DNA of 64,000 nucleotides. Origin: Rhizobium leguminosarum (lineage in GTDB: Bacteria; Pseudomonadota; Alphaproteobacteria; Rhizobiales; Rhizobiaceae). Numbering within the stretch: the first letter of the stretch is position 1; each line of letters begins with the position of its first letter. Location of the stretch: contig NZ_LWBS01000220.1 of NCBI RefSeq assembly GCF_001652265.1, forward strand, positions 240,722 to 304,721, read 5' to 3'. The translations under genes were made by a program, and so were the position numbers. Under the pieces are notes generated by a model, which saw nothing but the letters and a program-made list of their open reading frames with translations, had not been told where the DNA came from and made no database searches. Positions 1-9,066 of this stretch are shown piece by piece.

Positions 1-241
1 CCGCGGGTTCGTCCTCGTCCTCGGCGTCAGGCTGTACGGGCGGCTCGATGGCCGGAGGCTGCGGATTGAAGGTCCAGAACAGCACATAGAAGGAATAGGC
101 GCCTGCCCCGCCGGCCAGCACCGCCCAGAACGGATCGCCGGTGACAAGTTCGACCACGGCCCAGCCGAAGCAAACGGCAACGATGGCAATCCGCACCCAG
201 AGGCGCTGATATGCCGGATGATTCGGATCGATGAGTTTCAT
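1..241 (-). CDS. Small membrane protein, 3' end cut by window edge
   Basis: The reading frame starts at an ATG (complement of 239-241) and runs off the left edge of the window after about 80 residues. The N-terminus reads MKLIDPNHPAYQRLW, followed by two hydrophobic stretches (about residues 17-34 and 38-57) that look like membrane helices, then an acidic and proline-rich tail (PPAIEPPVQPDAEDEDE). I do not recognise a family. Function is unknown; an inner-membrane location is inferred from hydrophobicity alone. The other open frame on the same strand across this stretch has arginine-rich, shadow-like composition and was not chosen. Confidence 0.55.
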   Translation of the reverse strand, partial: MKLIDPNHPAYQRLWVRIAIVAVCFGWAVVELVTGDPFWAVLAGGAGAYSFYVLFWTFNPQPPAIEPPVQPDAEDEDEPA

Positions 242-297
242 TCCTGCCCCGCGGTCGCATTTGTCGCACGGCCTTCGGCCCGTGCCGCGATTGTCTC

Positions 298-349
298 TAG
301 AGCATGATGCCGAAAAGTGTAAACGGTTTTCGGACGACATCGTGCTCTA
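298..349. repeat. Palindromic intergenic repeat (rhizobial type)
   Basis: TAGAGCATGATG...CCGAAAA at the left pairs with TTTTCGG...CATCGTGCTCTA at the right, so the RNA would fold into a long imperfect hairpin. Sequences of this form are common between genes in Rhizobium and relatives. It lies downstream of nothing obvious on the plus strand and upstream of the partial minus-strand gene. Confidence 0.7.
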
Positions 350-360
350 ACTATATAATG

Positions 361-411
361 TAGAACAGGATTCAGATTTTAGGCCGACCGGCCTAAAATC
401 ATCCTGTTCTA
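361..411. repeat. Hairpin-forming palindrome
   Basis: An outer stem TAGAACAGGAT (361-371) pairs with ATCCTGTTCTA (401-411), and an inner stem TTTTAGGCCG pairs with CGGCCTAAAA. It directly abuts the mosaic repeat that starts at 410, so three palindromic modules are stacked in 298-550. Confidence 0.7.
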
Positions 412-550
412 GAGCCTTTCCTGGTCAGATTAAAGCATTCTCTTGGCTCAAAGGCCGCGCATCTTTCCGCCAGGATCAGAGGCGATCGGCTCTGCCCTGA
501 CCAAAATCTGCTCCGGCAGAATACTTCAATCCGACCATGAAAGGCTCTGG
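410..550. repeat. RIME-like mosaic element, copy 1
   Basis: The ends form an imperfect inverted repeat of about 32 bp: AGAGCCTTTCCTGGTCAGAT at the left and the complement of ...ATCCGACCATGAAAGGCTCT at the right. The middle carries the module CATCTTTCCGCCAGGATCAG followed by AGGCGATCGGCTC. The same ends and middle module recur at 37144-37418. This fits the Rhizobium-specific intergenic mosaic elements (RIME) in type; the exact subclass was not checked. With 298-411 it fills the space upstream of the IolG-type gene. Confidence 0.75.
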
Positions 551-667
551 TTCGAATCTTGCAAATGTGAAAGATCCGCGGGCTTGACGCGGTCCACAGA
601 AGATGGAATGAAAATTCCAGAATTTTAGCAATTCGGTTTATTTGTTCCGAATTCAAGGGAGGTTAAA

Positions 668-1660
668 ATGACAGTGAGATTTGGTCTTCTCGGCGCCGGC
701 CGCATTGGCAAGGTCCATGCAAAGGCCGTCAGCGGCGACGCCAATGCGACGCTCGTCGCGGTCGCCGACGCCTTTCCGCAGGCTGCCGAAGCAATCGCTT
801 CCGCCTATGGCTGCGAGGTCCGCACCATCGAAGCGATCGAGGCCGCCAAGGATATAGACGCCGTCGTCATCTGCACGCCGACGGATACACATGCCGACCT
901 GATCGAGCGTTTCGCCCGCGCCGGCAAGGCGATCTTCTGCGAAAAGCCGATCGATCTCGACGTTGCCCGCGTCAAGGCCTGCATCAAGGTAGTGGAAGAG
1001 ACCGGCGCCAAGCTGATGGTCGGCTTCAATCGCCGTTTCGACCCGCATTTCATGGCGGTGCGCAAAGTCATCGACGAAGGCAAGATCGGCGATGTCGAGA
1101 TGGTGACGATCACCTCGCGCGACCCCGGCGCCCCGCCGGTCGACTATATCAAGCGCTCCGGCGGTATCTTCCGCGACATGACGATCCACGATTTCGACAT
1201 GGCCCGCTTCCTGCTCGGCGAAGAACCGGTGTCGGTTTTCGCGACCGCTGCAGTTCTCGTCGACAAGGCGATCGGCGAAGCTGGTGACTATGACAGCGTC
1301 TCGGTGATCCTGCAGACGAAATCCGGCAAGCAGGCCATCATATCCAACTCCCGCCGCGCGACCTATGGCTACGACCAGCGCATCGAGGCGCACGGCTCCA
1401 AGGGCCTTGTCTCAGCCGAAAACCAGCGCCCTGTCTCGATCGAAGTCGCAAACGGCGAAGGCTACACCCGCCCGCCGTTGCATGACTTCTTCATGACCCG
1501 CTATACCGAAGCCTATGCCAACGAGATCGCCAGCTTCATCGCCGCGATCGAGAAGGGCTCCAAGATCTCGCCATCCGGCGCCGATGGTCTCGCAGCGCTG
1601 GCACTCGCCGATGCCGCGGTTCAGTCCGTCAAGGAAGGCAAGCTCATCAAGATCGGCTGA
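668..1660 (+). CDS. iolG: Inositol 2-dehydrogenase-type oxidoreductase (Gfo/Idh/MocA)
   Basis: 330 residues, the usual size for the family. The N-terminal Rossmann fold has the NAD motif GAGRIGKVH (about residues 8-16), the conserved EKP of the family lies near residue 98 (FCEKPIDLD), and the Asp/His pair expected at the active site is seen in MTIHDFDMARF. The family oxidises myo-inositol (and related polyols or sugars) with NAD+ to a keto-inositol. A clear ribosome site (GGGAGG) lies just before the ATG. It sits beside a xylose transporter and a ROK regulator rather than beside other iol genes, so the true substrate may be a different sugar or polyol. The name rests on overall resemblance to IolG, not on a specificity test. 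Confidence 0.8.
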   Translation: MTVRFGLLGAGRIGKVHAKAVSGDANATLVAVADAFPQAAEAIASAYGCEVRTIEAIEAAKDIDAVVICTPTDTHADLIERFARAGKAIFCEKPIDLDVARVKACIKVVEETGAKLMVGFNRRFDPHFMAVRKVIDEGKIGDVEMVTITSRDPGAPPVDYIKRSGGIFRDMTIHDFDMARFLLGEEPVSVFATAAVLVDKAIGEAGDYDSVSVILQTKSGKQAIISNSRRATYGYDQRIEAHGSKGLVSAENQRPVSIEVANGEGYTRPPLHDFFMTRYTEAYANEIASFIAAIEKGSKISPSGADGLAALALADAAVQSVKEGKLIKIG

Positions 1661-1692
1661 CGGCCCTCTCCCGACCGGAAGCCATGCATGAG

Positions 1693-1726
1693 ATGGCCGG
1701 GCACTTGCCCGGCCATTTCGCATTTT
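1693..1726 (+). terminator. Rho-independent terminator after iolG
   Basis: ATGGCCGGGC (1693-1702) pairs perfectly with GCCCGGCCAT (1707-1716) around an ACTT loop, followed by TTCGCATTTT. It ends the plus-strand iolG transcript and lies before the converging ROK gene. Confidence 0.8.
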
Positions 1727-1791
1727 GCGGATCTTTTTGTGGGGGCGTGCCGCGGCGCCCCCAAAGCCATATGCTTGATTGAAAGAAACCC

Positions 1792-3042
1792 TCAACCCGA
1801 TTCTTGAATAGTCGCCGATGCTTGGGCTCCCTGAACGCCCGAGAGAACGATATCCTCGTCGATCACCGACAGCGCCCGGTTCAAATGTCCTTCGAAGACG
1901 AGGATCTGCTCGTCGGCCACTACCCTGATCTCGGGCATGCCTTCCATGCGCACGATATGCGACTGCCCCAGACCCTCTTCGATCCCTTGCCGAAGAAGGT
2001 CATAATAACGCGTGCCCGGCCCGGTGATGGCGATCGGCATGCGCTCCGTCAGGCTCAGCATGCGCGACAGCCCGTTGCCGAGCGCCAGCCCCGCCTGGCG
2101 AAAGGCGAAGGCGGGGACGCGGTGGCCCTGGCGCGCCTTTGCGGCAATCTTGTCGAGTTCCGCCACCGGCACGAACTTTGCCGGAATCGTATCCAGCGGC
2201 ACTTCGAAGGCGCTGCGCAGGATCGCGTAGAAACCGGCATAGGCCTCGATGCAGCCGCGCGTGCCGCAGCGGCAGAGCCCACCATTGGCCATGTGCAGCA
2301 TGTGCCCGAAATTGGGCGCCGATATCTCCTGGCCTGTCTGGTTCCCTCGCCTGACGATGCCGAGACCGACGCTGTGGCCAAGCGAAAGGGCTGCGAGCGA
2401 GCGGAAATCAGCGCCCTTTACCATCTCCTCACGCGCGCCGAGCGCCGCTGCGACCAGCAGCGTCTCGTTGTCGAGGATCACCTTGGCCTGCCATTCCGGC
2501 CGGAGTGCTGATTCGAAATCGATCTGGTCGCTGCCGAAGATCGGCGACCAGACGAGAACCGGCTCGGTGGAATTGACCAGCCCCTTGCTGCTGATCGAGA
2601 TCAGCAGCACCTTTTCCTGCGAAATCTTCGAGCGATCGAGAATGCGCGAAAGCCCGGCTCGCACCCCCGCGACGAAGCGGGCAGCACCCGCCGGATCATG
2701 CGATCTCTCCTCGCTGAAGCGGTCGATCAGCTTGCCGGCATAATCGACCAGCGAATATTGCACGGCATCCGAGGAGATGATGACGACGATGAGATAGCCG
2801 CAATCGCGCCGCTGGCGCAGCAGCACGCGCGGCCGGCCGCGGCCGCTTGCCGGCTGCTGTTCCGATTTTTCGATGATCTGGGCTTTTTCCAGCTCCGTGG
2901 TGATCGCCGAGATGGTGGCTGATGATAGCCCGGTGGAATCGGATATTTCGGTATGCGCGAGCGCACCGTGGCGGCGCAGCACAGACAGCACGAGCACGCT
3001 GTTTCTCTGCCGGACCAGCTCCGTGCTCGACTTGGTCAGCAT
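1792..3042 (-). CDS. xylR: ROK-family transcriptional repressor (XylR-like)
   Basis: 416 residues from the chosen ATG at 3042, which follows a purine-rich ribosome site; an upstream start at 3111 would add 23 residues without homology-like content. The N-terminus is a winged helix (about 10-65: VLRRHGALAHTEISDSTGLSSATISAITTEL), followed by the ROK sugar-kinase-like fold with the zinc-binding signature CRCGTRGCIEAYAG. It is transcribed divergently from xylF, with a palindrome between them (3166-3184). By family and position it most likely represses the xylose transport genes and is released by xylose. The gene symbol is by context. Confidence 0.8.
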   Translation of the reverse strand: MLTKSSTELVRQRNSVLVLSVLRRHGALAHTEISDSTGLSSATISAITTELEKAQIIEKSEQQPASGRGRPRVLLRQRRDCGYLIVVIISSDAVQYSLVDYAGKLIDRFSEERSHDPAGAARFVAGVRAGLSRILDRSKISQEKVLLISISSKGLVNSTEPVLVWSPIFGSDQIDFESALRPEWQAKVILDNETLLVAAALGAREEMVKGADFRSLAALSLGHSVGLGIVRRGNQTGQEISAPNFGHMLHMANGGLCRCGTRGCIEAYAGFYAILRSAFEVPLDTIPAKFVPVAELDKIAAKARQGHRVPAFAFRQAGLALGNGLSRMLSLTERMPIAITGPGTRYYDLLRQGIEEGLGQSHIVRMEGMPEIRVVADEQILVFEGHLNRALSVIDEDIVLSGVQGAQASATIQESG

Positions 3043-3165
3043 GAATGCCGCCCTCTCCTCCTGCTTGCTCTTCCCGTGGTTTCCACTGCATCTCCAGCCA
3101 ATGTTTCGCAAGGAAATTAAGCTGGCAGTGCAGTGTTGACAGTTGAAAAAATCTCTGACACTAAA

Positions 3166-3208
3166 TTTCTCGACTGTCGAGAAAAAAATCCAAACTTTTC
3201 TCGACAGC
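3166..3208. promoter_or_regulatory. Probable ROK operator at the xylR-xylF promoter
   Basis: TTTCTCGACTGTCGAGAAA (3166-3184) is a perfect 9+1+9 palindrome. A second half-site, TTTTCTCGACAG, begins 12 bases further on. The site lies about 100 bases upstream of the xylF start and about 125 bases upstream of the xylR start, in the only intergenic gap shared by both. This is the expected position for XylR binding; the assignment is inferred. Confidence 0.65.
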
Positions 3209-3269
3209 TATTCGCGGTGGCCGGAGGAAGCATGGGCTGGGCCGGTCGCAATCCACTCGGGAGGACATT

Positions 3270-4310
3270 ATGAAGTCTATTTTGAAATTGATGGCCGGCG
3301 CGGCCATCCTCGTTTCCGTGCATACCGTTGCCATGGCTGCCGATCTCGTCGTCGGTGTTTCCTGGTCGAATTTCCAGGAAGAACGCTGGAAGACGGACGA
3401 AGCCGCCATCAAGAAGGCTCTCGAAGCCAAGGGCGCCAAATATATTTCCGCTGACGCGCAGTCTTCTGCCGCAAAGCAGCTTACTGACGTCGAATCGCTG
3501 ATCTCGCAGGGCGCCAACGCGCTGATCATTCTCGCCCAGGACTCCGATGCGATCGGCCCGGCCATCGAGAAGGCTGCCGCTGAAGGCATCCCCGTCGTCG
3601 GCTATGACCGCCTGATCGAAAACCCGGCTGCTTTCTACATCACCTTCGACAACAAGGAAGTCGGCCGACTGCAGGCTGAGGGCGTTTTCAAGGCCAAGCC
3701 GGAAGGCAACTACGTCTTCATCAAGGGTTCGTCTTCCGATCCGAATGCCGACTTCCTGTTCTCGGGCCAGCAGGAAGTCCTGAAGGCCGCCATCGACGCC
3801 GGCAAGATCAAGAATGTCGGCGAGGCCTATACCGACGGCTGGCTGCCGGAGAACGCTCAGCGCAACATGGAGCAGTTCCTGACCGCCAACAACAACAAGG
3901 TTGACGCCGTTGTTGCTTCGAACGACGGCACCGCCGGTGGCGCGATCGCTGCTCTCGACGCACAGGGCCTCGCCGGCTCCGTTCCGGTTTCCGGCCAGGA
4001 CGGTGACAAGGCAGCCCTCAACCGCATCGCTCTCGGCACGCAGACGGTTTCCGTCTGGAAGGACAGCCGCGAACTCGGCCAGCGCGCCGCAGAAATCGCT
4101 CTCGACCTCGCCGGCGGCAAGGACATGAGCAAGATCGATGGCGCCCAGGCTTTCAAGGGCGGCCCGAAGGGCGTCGAAATGCAGTCGGTCTTCCTGAAGC
4201 CGCTTGCGATCACCAAGGAAAACCTGAACGTCGTCATCGACGCCGGCTGGATCTCCAAGGCGGAAGCGTGCCAGGGCGTCAAGGCTGACAGCGTCGCTGC
4301 CTGCAAGTAA
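3270..4310 (+). CDS. xylF: D-xylose ABC transporter substrate-binding protein
   Basis: 346 residues with a cleavable signal peptide ([20 protein letters not shown], cleavage after AMA), so periplasmic. The mature part is a type I sugar-binding protein; features typical of XylF include [13 protein letters not shown] near the N-terminus, [22 protein letters not shown] and [14 protein letters not shown]. It captures D-xylose and delivers it to XylH. A good ribosome site (GGGAGG) precedes the ATG. It is first in the xylFHG operon and is followed by a strong hairpin that probably stabilises its mRNA, as is common where the binding protein is needed in excess. Confidence 0.92.
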   Translation: MKSILKLMAGAAILVSVHTVAMAADLVVGVSWSNFQEERWKTDEAAIKKALEAKGAKYISADAQSSAAKQLTDVESLISQGANALIILAQDSDAIGPAIEKAAAEGIPVVGYDRLIENPAAFYITFDNKEVGRLQAEGVFKAKPEGNYVFIKGSSSDPNADFLFSGQQEVLKAAIDAGKIKNVGEAYTDGWLPENAQRNMEQFLTANNNKVDAVVASNDGTAGGAIAALDAQGLAGSVPVSGQDGDKAALNRIALGTQTVSVWKDSRELGQRAAEIALDLAGGKDMSKIDGAQAFKGGPKGVEMQSVFLKPLAITKENLNVVIDAGWISKAEACQGVKADSVAACK

Positions 4311-4334
4311 GCCAGGGCCTGTAAACTAAAATTG

Positions 4335-4368
4335 CCGGCGCCGCAGCGGAACACCGTTGCGGCGCCGG
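4335..4368 (+). promoter_or_regulatory. Intercistronic hairpin between xylF and xylH
   Basis: CCGGCGCCGCAGCGG (4335-4349) pairs with CCGTTGCGGCGCCGG (4354-4368) with a single mismatch and an AACA loop. There is no T-run after it, so it is more likely an mRNA-stabilising or partial-attenuation hairpin than a full terminator. It separates the binding-protein gene from the permease gene by a 265-base gap. Confidence 0.65.
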
Positions 4369-4575
4369 ATGCGGATGAGAATTCCAACGACGAAGTTTTC
4401 TCCGCCTCGCCGCACCATCGCGGGTTTTCATTCCCTGCCGGAAGGGTGTCGCGACGCCACGCGACCGGCTTCCGGAAGCATCGCGATGGTGAGTTGAAGA
4501 ACAGACGCATGACGCCGATGGCAGCCTCAGCACGCCGGCGCATCTGTCCAAACAAAGTGGGGGAACGGCAAACCC

Positions 4576-5889
4576 ATGGCCGAAATGGTAAAATCCACAA
4601 CTTCAAGCGGACCGCGAGCGGCGGAAGCCAGTCCGGTGACCCGCTTCTTCCGCGCAACCGAGATCGACACGCGCCTGCTCGGCATGATCGGCGCGCTGAT
4701 CATCATCTGGATCGGTTTCCACATCATCACCGGCGGCCTCTTCCTGACCCCGCGCAATCTCTGGAACCTCTCGGTCCAGACGACCGATATCGCCGTGATG
4801 ACGACGGGCATGGTGCTGATCATCGTCACCCGCAATATCGACCTGTCGGTCGGTTCCGTGCTCGGCCTCTGCGGCATGATCATGGGCGTGACGCAGGCCA
4901 AGATCCTGCCGGAATATATCGGCTTCGACAGTCCCTTCACCTGGGCGATCACGCTGCTGGTCGGATTGGCGGCAGGCTGCCTGATCGGTGCCTTCCAGGG
5001 CATCATCATCGCATTCCTCAACGTCCCCTCCTTCATCGTCACGCTCGGCGGCCTGCTCGTCTGGCGCGGCGCGACCTGGCTCGTCACCAGCGGCCAGACG
5101 GTTGCCCCGATGGACCAGACCTTCCGCATCATGGGCGGCGGCGCGGAAGGCTCGATCGGCGCCACCTGGAGCTGGATCGTCGGCATCTGCGCCTGCCTCT
5201 TCGTGATCGCCAGCATCGTTGGCTCACGCCGGCAGCGCCGCCGCTTCGGTTTCCCACGCCGGCCGATGTGGGCTGAATATTTCCTCGCCATCCTGAGCTG
5301 CGTGCTCATCCTCGGCGCGGTCTGGATCGCCAACAGCTATTACTGGCCGATCAACATCGCCAAGAAATATGCCGAGACCAACAATATTCCCTGGCCCGAG
5401 ACCGGCCTGGATATCCCCTACGGCATCGCCGTGCCGGTGTTGATCGCCATCGTCGTCGGCATCATCATGACCTTCATCGCGACAAGGCTGCGCTTCGGCC
5501 GCTATGTCTTCGCGATCGGCGGCAACCCCGAAGCTGCAGAGCTCGCCGGCATCAAGACCCGCTGGGTCACCGTGCGCATCTTCGCGCTGATGGGCATTCT
5601 CGCAGCCATTGCGGCGGCGATCTCCACCGCCCGCCTCAACGCCGCCACGAACTCGCAGGGTACGCTCGACGAGCTCTACACCATCGCCGCCGCCGTCATT
5701 GGCGGAACGTCGCTGGCAGGCGGTACCGGCACGATCGCCGGCGCAATGCTCGGCGCGCTGGTCATGCAGTCGCTGCAATCCGGCATGGTGTTGGCGCATG
5801 TCGACACGCCGCTGCAGAGCGTCGTCGTCGGCACCGTCCTTGTCGTGGCGGTCTGGCTCGACACCGTCTACCGCGCCCGTGCCAAGTGA
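4576..5889 (+). CDS. xylH: D-xylose ABC transporter permease
   Basis: 437 residues, in the long size class of XylH permeases. It has about ten hydrophobic segments and the BPD_transp_2 features [12 protein letters not shown] (about residue 90), [17 protein letters not shown], and the cytoplasmic EAA-like loop [14 protein letters not shown]. It forms the inner-membrane channel for xylose uptake. It follows xylF after a hairpin and is followed by the ATPase gene 14 bases later, so the three are one operon. Confidence 0.92.
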   Translation: MAEMVKSTTSSGPRAAEASPVTRFFRATEIDTRLLGMIGALIIIWIGFHIITGGLFLTPRNLWNLSVQTTDIAVMTTGMVLIIVTRNIDLSVGSVLGLCGMIMGVTQAKILPEYIGFDSPFTWAITLLVGLAAGCLIGAFQGIIIAFLNVPSFIVTLGGLLVWRGATWLVTSGQTVAPMDQTFRIMGGGAEGSIGATWSWIVGICACLFVIASIVGSRRQRRRFGFPRRPMWAEYFLAILSCVLILGAVWIANSYYWPINIAKKYAETNNIPWPETGLDIPYGIAVPVLIAIVVGIIMTFIATRLRFGRYVFAIGGNPEAAELAGIKTRWVTVRIFALMGILAAIAAAISTARLNAATNSQGTLDELYTIAAAVIGGTSLAGGTGTIAGAMLGALVMQSLQSGMVLAHVDTPLQSVVVGTVLVVAVWLDTVYRARAK

Positions 5890-5903
5890 GAGGAGCCCTA
5901 GAC

Positions 5904-6686
5904 ATGGCTGATCAACGCACTCCCATCGTGGAACTGAAAAACATCTCGATCTCCTTCGGCGGCATTCACGCCGTGGACAATGCCTCGGTCGATCTCTACC
6001 CCGGCGAAGTCGTGGCACTGCTCGGCCACAACGGCGCCGGCAAGTCGACGCTCATCAAGATCCTCTCCGGCGCCTACAAGCGTGATGGCGGCGAGATCCT
6101 GATCAACGGCGAGCCTGCCGACATCCGCAATCCGCGCGATGCCAAGAAGTACGGGATCGAGACGATCTACCAAACGCTCGCCGTCGCCGACAATGTCGAC
6201 GCCGCGGCCAACCTCTATCTCGGCCGCGAGCTGAAGACCCGCTGGGGCACGCTCGACGACGTCGCGATGGAGGCCTCGGCCCGCGAGGTGATGGGGCGCC
6301 TGAACCCCAACTTCAAGCGCTTCAAGGAGCCGGTGAAGGCGCTTTCGGGCGGCCAGCGGCAATCGGTGGCGATCGCCCGTGCGATCCTCTTCAACGCCCG
6401 CATCCTGATCATGGACGAGCCGACGGCAGCCCTCGGCCCCCAGGAGACGGCGCAGGTCGGCGAGCTGATCAAGCAGCTGAAGAAGGAAGGCATCGGCATC
6501 TTCCTCATCAGCCACGACATCCACGACGTCTTCGATCTCGCCGACCGCGTCTCGGTGATGAAGAACGGCCAGGTCGTCGGCCACGCCCGCACCGAGGACG
6601 TGACCAAGGACGAAGTCCTCGGCATGATCATTCTCGGCAAGGTGCCGTCAAAGGCAATCCCCGGCCCCGGCGCCATGCAGATCTGA
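5904..6686 (+). CDS. xylG: Sugar ABC transporter ATPase, single nucleotide-binding domain
   Basis: 260 residues from the ATG at 5904, chosen because AGGAG lies 8-9 bases before it; a GTG at 5886 overlaps the xylH stop. Walker [10 protein letters not shown] (about 40-48), signature [14 protein letters not shown], Walker [13 protein letters not shown] and the switch His (ISHDIHD) are intact. Enterobacterial XylG has two such domains (about 510 residues); here there is only one, as in rhizobial FrcA-type transporters, so it presumably works as a homodimer. It energises XylH. Confidence 0.9.
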   Translation: MADQRTPIVELKNISISFGGIHAVDNASVDLYPGEVVALLGHNGAGKSTLIKILSGAYKRDGGEILINGEPADIRNPRDAKKYGIETIYQTLAVADNVDAAANLYLGRELKTRWGTLDDVAMEASAREVMGRLNPNFKRFKEPVKALSGGQRQSVAIARAILFNARILIMDEPTAALGPQETAQVGELIKQLKKEGIGIFLISHDIHDVFDLADRVSVMKNGQVVGHARTEDVTKDEVLGMIILGKVPSKAIPGPGAMQI

Positions 6687-6717
6687 CCACGCGCCAAGGC
6701 GACCCTGCGACAATCAC

Positions 6718-6750
6718 ACTCCGCCGCCCGCAAGGCCGGCGGAGTTTTTA
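6718..6750 (+). terminator. Terminator of the xylFHG operon
   Basis: ACTCCGCCG (6718-6726) pairs with CGGCGGAGT (6737-6745) and runs into TTTTTA. It lies 30 bases after the xylG stop. Confidence 0.85.
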
Positions 6751-6892
6751 CGTAACGTTCCTCGGGGCTGACGGATAAAAACACCCTGCAAAGCGCAAGC
6801 ACCCGTAATTCTGATAATTTCGCGATTGAAGCCGGCCGCAAGCTAGGCTAAGAACCACCCATCGGACAGGCGATTCAAACCGCCTCAAGCAT

Positions 6893-6969
6893 GCACCCGT
6901 AGCTCAGCTGGATAGAGCGTTGGATTCCGATTCCAAAGGTCACAGGTTCGAATCCTGTCGGGTGCGCCA
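6893..6969 (+). tRNA. tRNA-Arg (anticodon CCG)
   Basis: 77 bases including an encoded CCA. The acceptor arm GCACCCG (6893-6899) pairs with CGGGTGC (6959-6965), the discriminator is G, and the anticodon stem TTGGA/TCCAA encloses the loop TTCCGAT, giving CCG for Arg codon CGG. The D-arm (AGCTCAGCTGGATAGAGC) and T-arm (CACAGGTTCGAATCCTGT) are canonical. An IS remnant and a long block of accessory genes begin right after it, which makes this tRNA a plausible integration point. Confidence 0.97.
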
Positions 6970-6977
6970 CTAAACTG

Positions 6978-7726
6978 ATGGTCCGTTCTGGACACATGGG
7001 TTACGGTTTATTCCTGAGACATAGGTAACACTTTTGCACCGAAAGGGTTCGGCAGTGGTTCGAGCCTGCATGTTTCGTCATCGAAGTATCCCAGATCGTA
7101 ATCCATGAAGCTTGCGAGCCAGATATGGTCTTCGACCTGTTTGATTCCAACGGCCTGCCCGGTGACCGTCAATGGATAGCAGTAGCGCTTGTCGGCGAGC
7201 ATGAACTCGCCCTTGTAATCGGCGCATCACAGGTCGTTGGGTTGGCGAGGTTGGGAGAGTGGCGTTGCGACAGCTCTGTTGCGCCGTCGCTTGCGGTGCT
7301 GGACCAGCCCGTTGCGGTCGAGCACCGCATGCACGGTCGAGATCGCCGGCGTTTGCACGTCCGGGTAAAGCCGCGCCAGTCGTTCTCTGATCTTCGGTGC
7401 GCCCCAGTTCGGCTTCTCCTGCTTGGCAGGCACAATCAGCTTCTCGATTTGGCAAGGAAGCTGATTGGCGTGCCGGTAGGGACGCGAGCGATCCGTCAGT
7501 CCTTCCAGTCCGCAGGTATTATAGCGGCTGATGATCTTGTGGCCGGTCTTGCGGGAGATGCCGAACTCGCTGCATAGCGGCGCTATCTTCTCGCCATCAA
7601 GAACCCGCGCAACGAATTTGAGACGCTCGTCCATAAGGTTGCACTCCTGCCAAGGCACCTTTGCTCTCCTCGCAAAGGCCAAAAGTGTACCCCATGTCGC
7701 CGGTATGAACCGTCACCCTTCTCTCG
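6978..7726. mobile_element. IS481-family element remnant with recognisable ends
   Basis: The two borders are related as imperfect inverted repeats. The complement of the left end (about 6984-7034) reads AAAAGTGTTACCTATGTC then AATAAACCGTAACCC, and the right end (about 7681-7722) reads AAAAGTGTACCCCATGTC then ATGAACCGTCACCC. Between them lies a decayed transposase. Full IS481 elements are roughly 1-1.3 kb, so about a third is missing. It starts within 10-15 bases of the tRNA-Arg 3' end. Confidence 0.75.
7008..7682 (-). pseudogene. Truncated and interrupted IS481 transposase
   Basis: The N-terminal part has the helix-turn-helix (LCSEFGISRKTGHKIISRYN) and the linker typical of IS481 transposases. 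An in-frame TGA at 7227-7229 replaces the Trp codon expected just before CADYKGEF, the block with the first catalytic Asp. The same frame continues as DYKGEFMLADKRYCYPLTVTG and then jumps to the C-terminal tail (WLASFMDYDLGYFDDE...NPFGAKVLPMS), so the segment with the second Asp and the Glu is deleted. The enzyme cannot be active. Both lesions are read directly; the family is recognised from conserved blocks. Confidence 0.85.
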
Positions 7727-8319
7727 GGAAGGACAGAAGACTGCCCCATAGCCATAAAACGGGCCCCCGATTACGCGAAATGAAACGACTACCACGTGAC
7801 GTTTTAGCCGCCCACGGAATCAAACTAAGTGCAAGCTTCCGTTCAACATTTCACGATAGCGCCATTCCATGCTGACGACGGCGATCATGATCTGCAGGTG
7901 ATTTCCGGTCTGCTTGCCGCGTCTACTTGGCATCTTCCTCGCGCCGTCTTTGCGCTATCAGGAATCAGCAATTTCATCTCTGGGAGAAAGGCAGTCCGTC
8001 GGAAAAGGAGGCCGAAATCGGCGATATTTTCAGTGATTCGCACTCAAAATTGGATACCCGGCCCCATCCCGCCTTGTTGCGAACAAGGTAGACCCACTTG
8101 GCGTCGTCGGCAGTTTCTATCGCTTTGCAAGCGCGCGTGCAGACGAGGAAGTTTTCCAGCCTGGCCGCCGCGTCCCCCGTCGCCCATCACGAGCGCGGCT
8201 CAACTGACCTCCTCGAGCCCCTTCCGCTCGTCTTGATGAAAAGCATCATGCAGGTTAGCGAAGACCGCGGTCTCATCAATGCGGTCGCTCCCCTCGCCTC
8301 GGTCCGGCCGTCGCCAATC
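7727..8319. other. Gap without a convincing gene
   Basis: About 590 bases between the IS remnant and the LssY-type gene. Open frames here (for example 7829-8236 plus) have arginine/proline-rich shadow-like composition and no ribosome site. A short minus-strand frame from 7930 downwards (MPSRRGKQTGNHLQIMIAVV) could be debris of another mobile element, but I cannot name it. Confidence 0.4.
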
Positions 8320-9045
8320 CTATCGCTTTTCGGACGATCTCAGCACCCCTACAAGGATTCGACCATCGGTGAAGTACGGATCTCCGCCGCCGTTCCGACC
8401 ATCTCTTGTCGCACCGACGCCTGCGCGCTCGTAGGTCATGGAGATCTGCCCGGCGGCCTTGAGGTCAGCGATCACCAGCTCGCGCTCGGCGTCGAGATCG
8501 GGTCCGATATGGTGGGTGATCTGCCCGGTGTCGTGGCTGACGCCGACGCCGCGGTCGAAGCTGGCGGAGCCCAGCCACAGCGGCTGTCCGTCGGCGCCGA
8601 CGGTCGCCGTGCGCCAGAGGCGTATATGGTGGCGCTCGTCCGCACTGCGCCCGACGGGCTTTTCGAATGCCAGATCCTGCTTCCGGCCGTCGAAGAACAG
8701 CGGGCTGACGGGTGCATCGAGATCCGGCCGATCGAGCGCCACGCTCAGGCCGATTTCGACCGACGATAGTAATGTTATCCTGTCGGCCGGATCCCAGCCC
8801 GAGGCGGCAAAGGCCTTGATCACCTGCTGCTTCGGGCCGACGAGCCCGACGTTGATGGGGTCGCCCGGAATGTCGTCGCCGGTCGTGGTGACCATCCGGC
8901 TGAGATCGGCAACAGTGCTCCGGTCGCGGAAGATCCAAAGTTCAGGCATCACCAGGTAGCAGACGAGCAGATACGCCAGGATGATGGCGGAAAGAACGCC
9001 CGCAGCCGCCTTCCATCCGCCTCGGCTTTTTCTTCCCTGGTCCAT
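8320..9045 (-). CDS. LssY C-terminal domain protein, membrane anchored
   Basis: 241 residues. A single N-terminal hydrophobic helix (about 14-32) anchors a soluble domain with the pattern of the LssY C-terminal domain: PINVGLVGPKQQVIKAFAASGW, then ALDRPDLDAPVSPLFFDGRKQDLAFEKPVGRSADERHHIRLW. The domain's biochemical role is not known; in LssY it accompanies a membrane phosphatase-like part, which is missing here. It is the last gene of a four-gene minus-strand run (10788 to 8320) with gaps of 2 to about 30 bases, all coding for exported or membrane proteins. Confidence 0.75.
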   Translation of the reverse strand: MDQGRKSRGGWKAAAGVLSAIILAYLLVCYLVMPELWIFRDRSTVADLSRMVTTTGDDIPGDPINVGLVGPKQQVIKAFAASGWDPADRITLLSSVEIGLSVALDRPDLDAPVSPLFFDGRKQDLAFEKPVGRSADERHHIRLWRTATVGADGQPLWLGSASFDRGVGVSHDTGQITHHIGPDLDAERELVIADLKAAGQISMTYERAGVGATRDGRNGGGDPYFTDGRILVGVLRSSEKR

Positions 9046-9066
9046 TGCGATGTGCCGCTCCCGACT

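Noticed and set aside
7829..8236. 135-codon frame in the gap after the IS remnant
   Set aside because: Pro/Arg/Ser-rich, no ribosome site, no similarity recognised; kept only as an unexplained gap.
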